A stretch of DNA of 64,000 bases from Aquimarina brevivitae (GTDB taxonomy: Bacteria > Bacteroidota > Bacteroidia > Flavobacteriales > Flavobacteriaceae): NCBI RefSeq assembly GCF_004216895.1, contig NZ_SGXE01000002.1:186001-250000 (forward strand), written 5' to 3'. The notes under the pieces are model-generated. The model had not been told where the DNA came from. It did no database searches and saw only the letters and a list, made by a program, of their open reading frames with translations. Every line of letters begins with the position of its first letter. The first letter of the stretch is position 1. Position numbers and translations under genes: made by a program. Shown here piece by piece: positions 63,961-64,000 of this stretch.

Positions 63961-64000
63961 TTAACTGTTTTTCTTTATAATTTCGTGTGCTAAACTTAAG
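63961..64000 (-). CDS. parA: 3' end of parA (partial)
   Basis: On the minus strand the last 40 bases of the window read LSLAHEIIKKNS followed by a stop at 63961-63963, six bases before parB. The tail resembles the C-terminal LAxEIIxxN of ParA/Soj ATPases, and parA before parB is the expected order. Only 12 codons are in the window, so the identification rests mainly on context. Confidence 0.6.
   Translation of the reverse strand, partial: LSLAHEIIKKNS

Overview
The window is a stretch of chromosome from a member of the Flavobacteriaceae (Bacteroidota); I would not name a genus. The support is: low G+C; Bacteroidota-type -7 promoter boxes (TAnnTTTG); a gliding-motility lipoprotein GldI; a type IX secretion (T9SS) sorting domain; an ECF sigma / FecR / TonB-receptor set; and flavobacterial gene orders such as accA-dnaB, ribH-small membrane gene-mutL and parA-parB-DUF5683-dapB-lepB-WbqC. 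No tRNA, rRNA, CRISPR array, intact insertion sequence or phage module was seen.

Layout. 1-10.1 kb: EamA permease, accA, dnaB, a secreted protein of unknown role, a small membrane protein, a TPR histidine kinase, a DKNYY-repeat protein and a class V aminotransferase. 10.2-20.3 kb: a TlpA-like lipoprotein, two secreted amidohydrolase-family proteins, a FISUMP lipoprotein and a DUF6624 lipoprotein, separated by long repeat-rich spacers. 20.3-27.3 kb: an accessory region of unrelated plus-strand genes (tail-anchored protein, orphan barstar, frameshifted HNH nuclease, three proteins of unknown function of which one carries an RxxxxH HEPN-like motif, and an Abi-alpha protein). Their intergenic spacers share end motifs around hairpin-rich cores, which looks like a gene-cassette array. 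27.5-31.8 kb: a T9SS-exported beta-helix/ricin-type protein, a GAF histidine kinase and small unknown genes. 31.9-40.2 kb: DUF3810 protein, pepD, another repeat-rich gap, a cyclophilin-FKBP fusion with gldI and a DHH phosphoesterase, a PhoD-like phosphatase and ndk. 40.2-47.8 kb: TonB receptor, FecR and ECF sigma facing two lipoproteins built of about 90-residue Cys-containing repeats. 47.9-64 kb: housekeeping genes (thioesterase, DUF721, recF, ribH, mutL, two rhomboids, nuclease-like protein, TPR-AAA ATPase pair, WbqC, lepB, dapB, DUF5683, parB and the last codons of parA).

How parts work together. The core genes cover replication, repair and segregation (dnaB, recF, mutL, parAB), fatty-acid and lysine/cell-wall precursor synthesis (accA, dapB), riboflavin (ribH), protein export (lepB) and periplasmic folding plus gliding (PPIase, gldI). 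The ECF/FecR/TonB set is a classical cell-surface signalling module, and the divergent repeat lipoproteins may be its surface partners (inference).

Most notable signals: (1) cassette-like spacers with common ends and cruciform cores in the 20-27 kb region; (2) a structured repeat present inverted at 10.2 and 34.9 kb, in which the two hairpin stems are identical while the loops differ; (3) a near-identical leader carrying a perfect 20-base palindrome directly abutting a -7 box, placed before three unrelated accessory genes; (4) an HNH nuclease split at a run of eight A residues.
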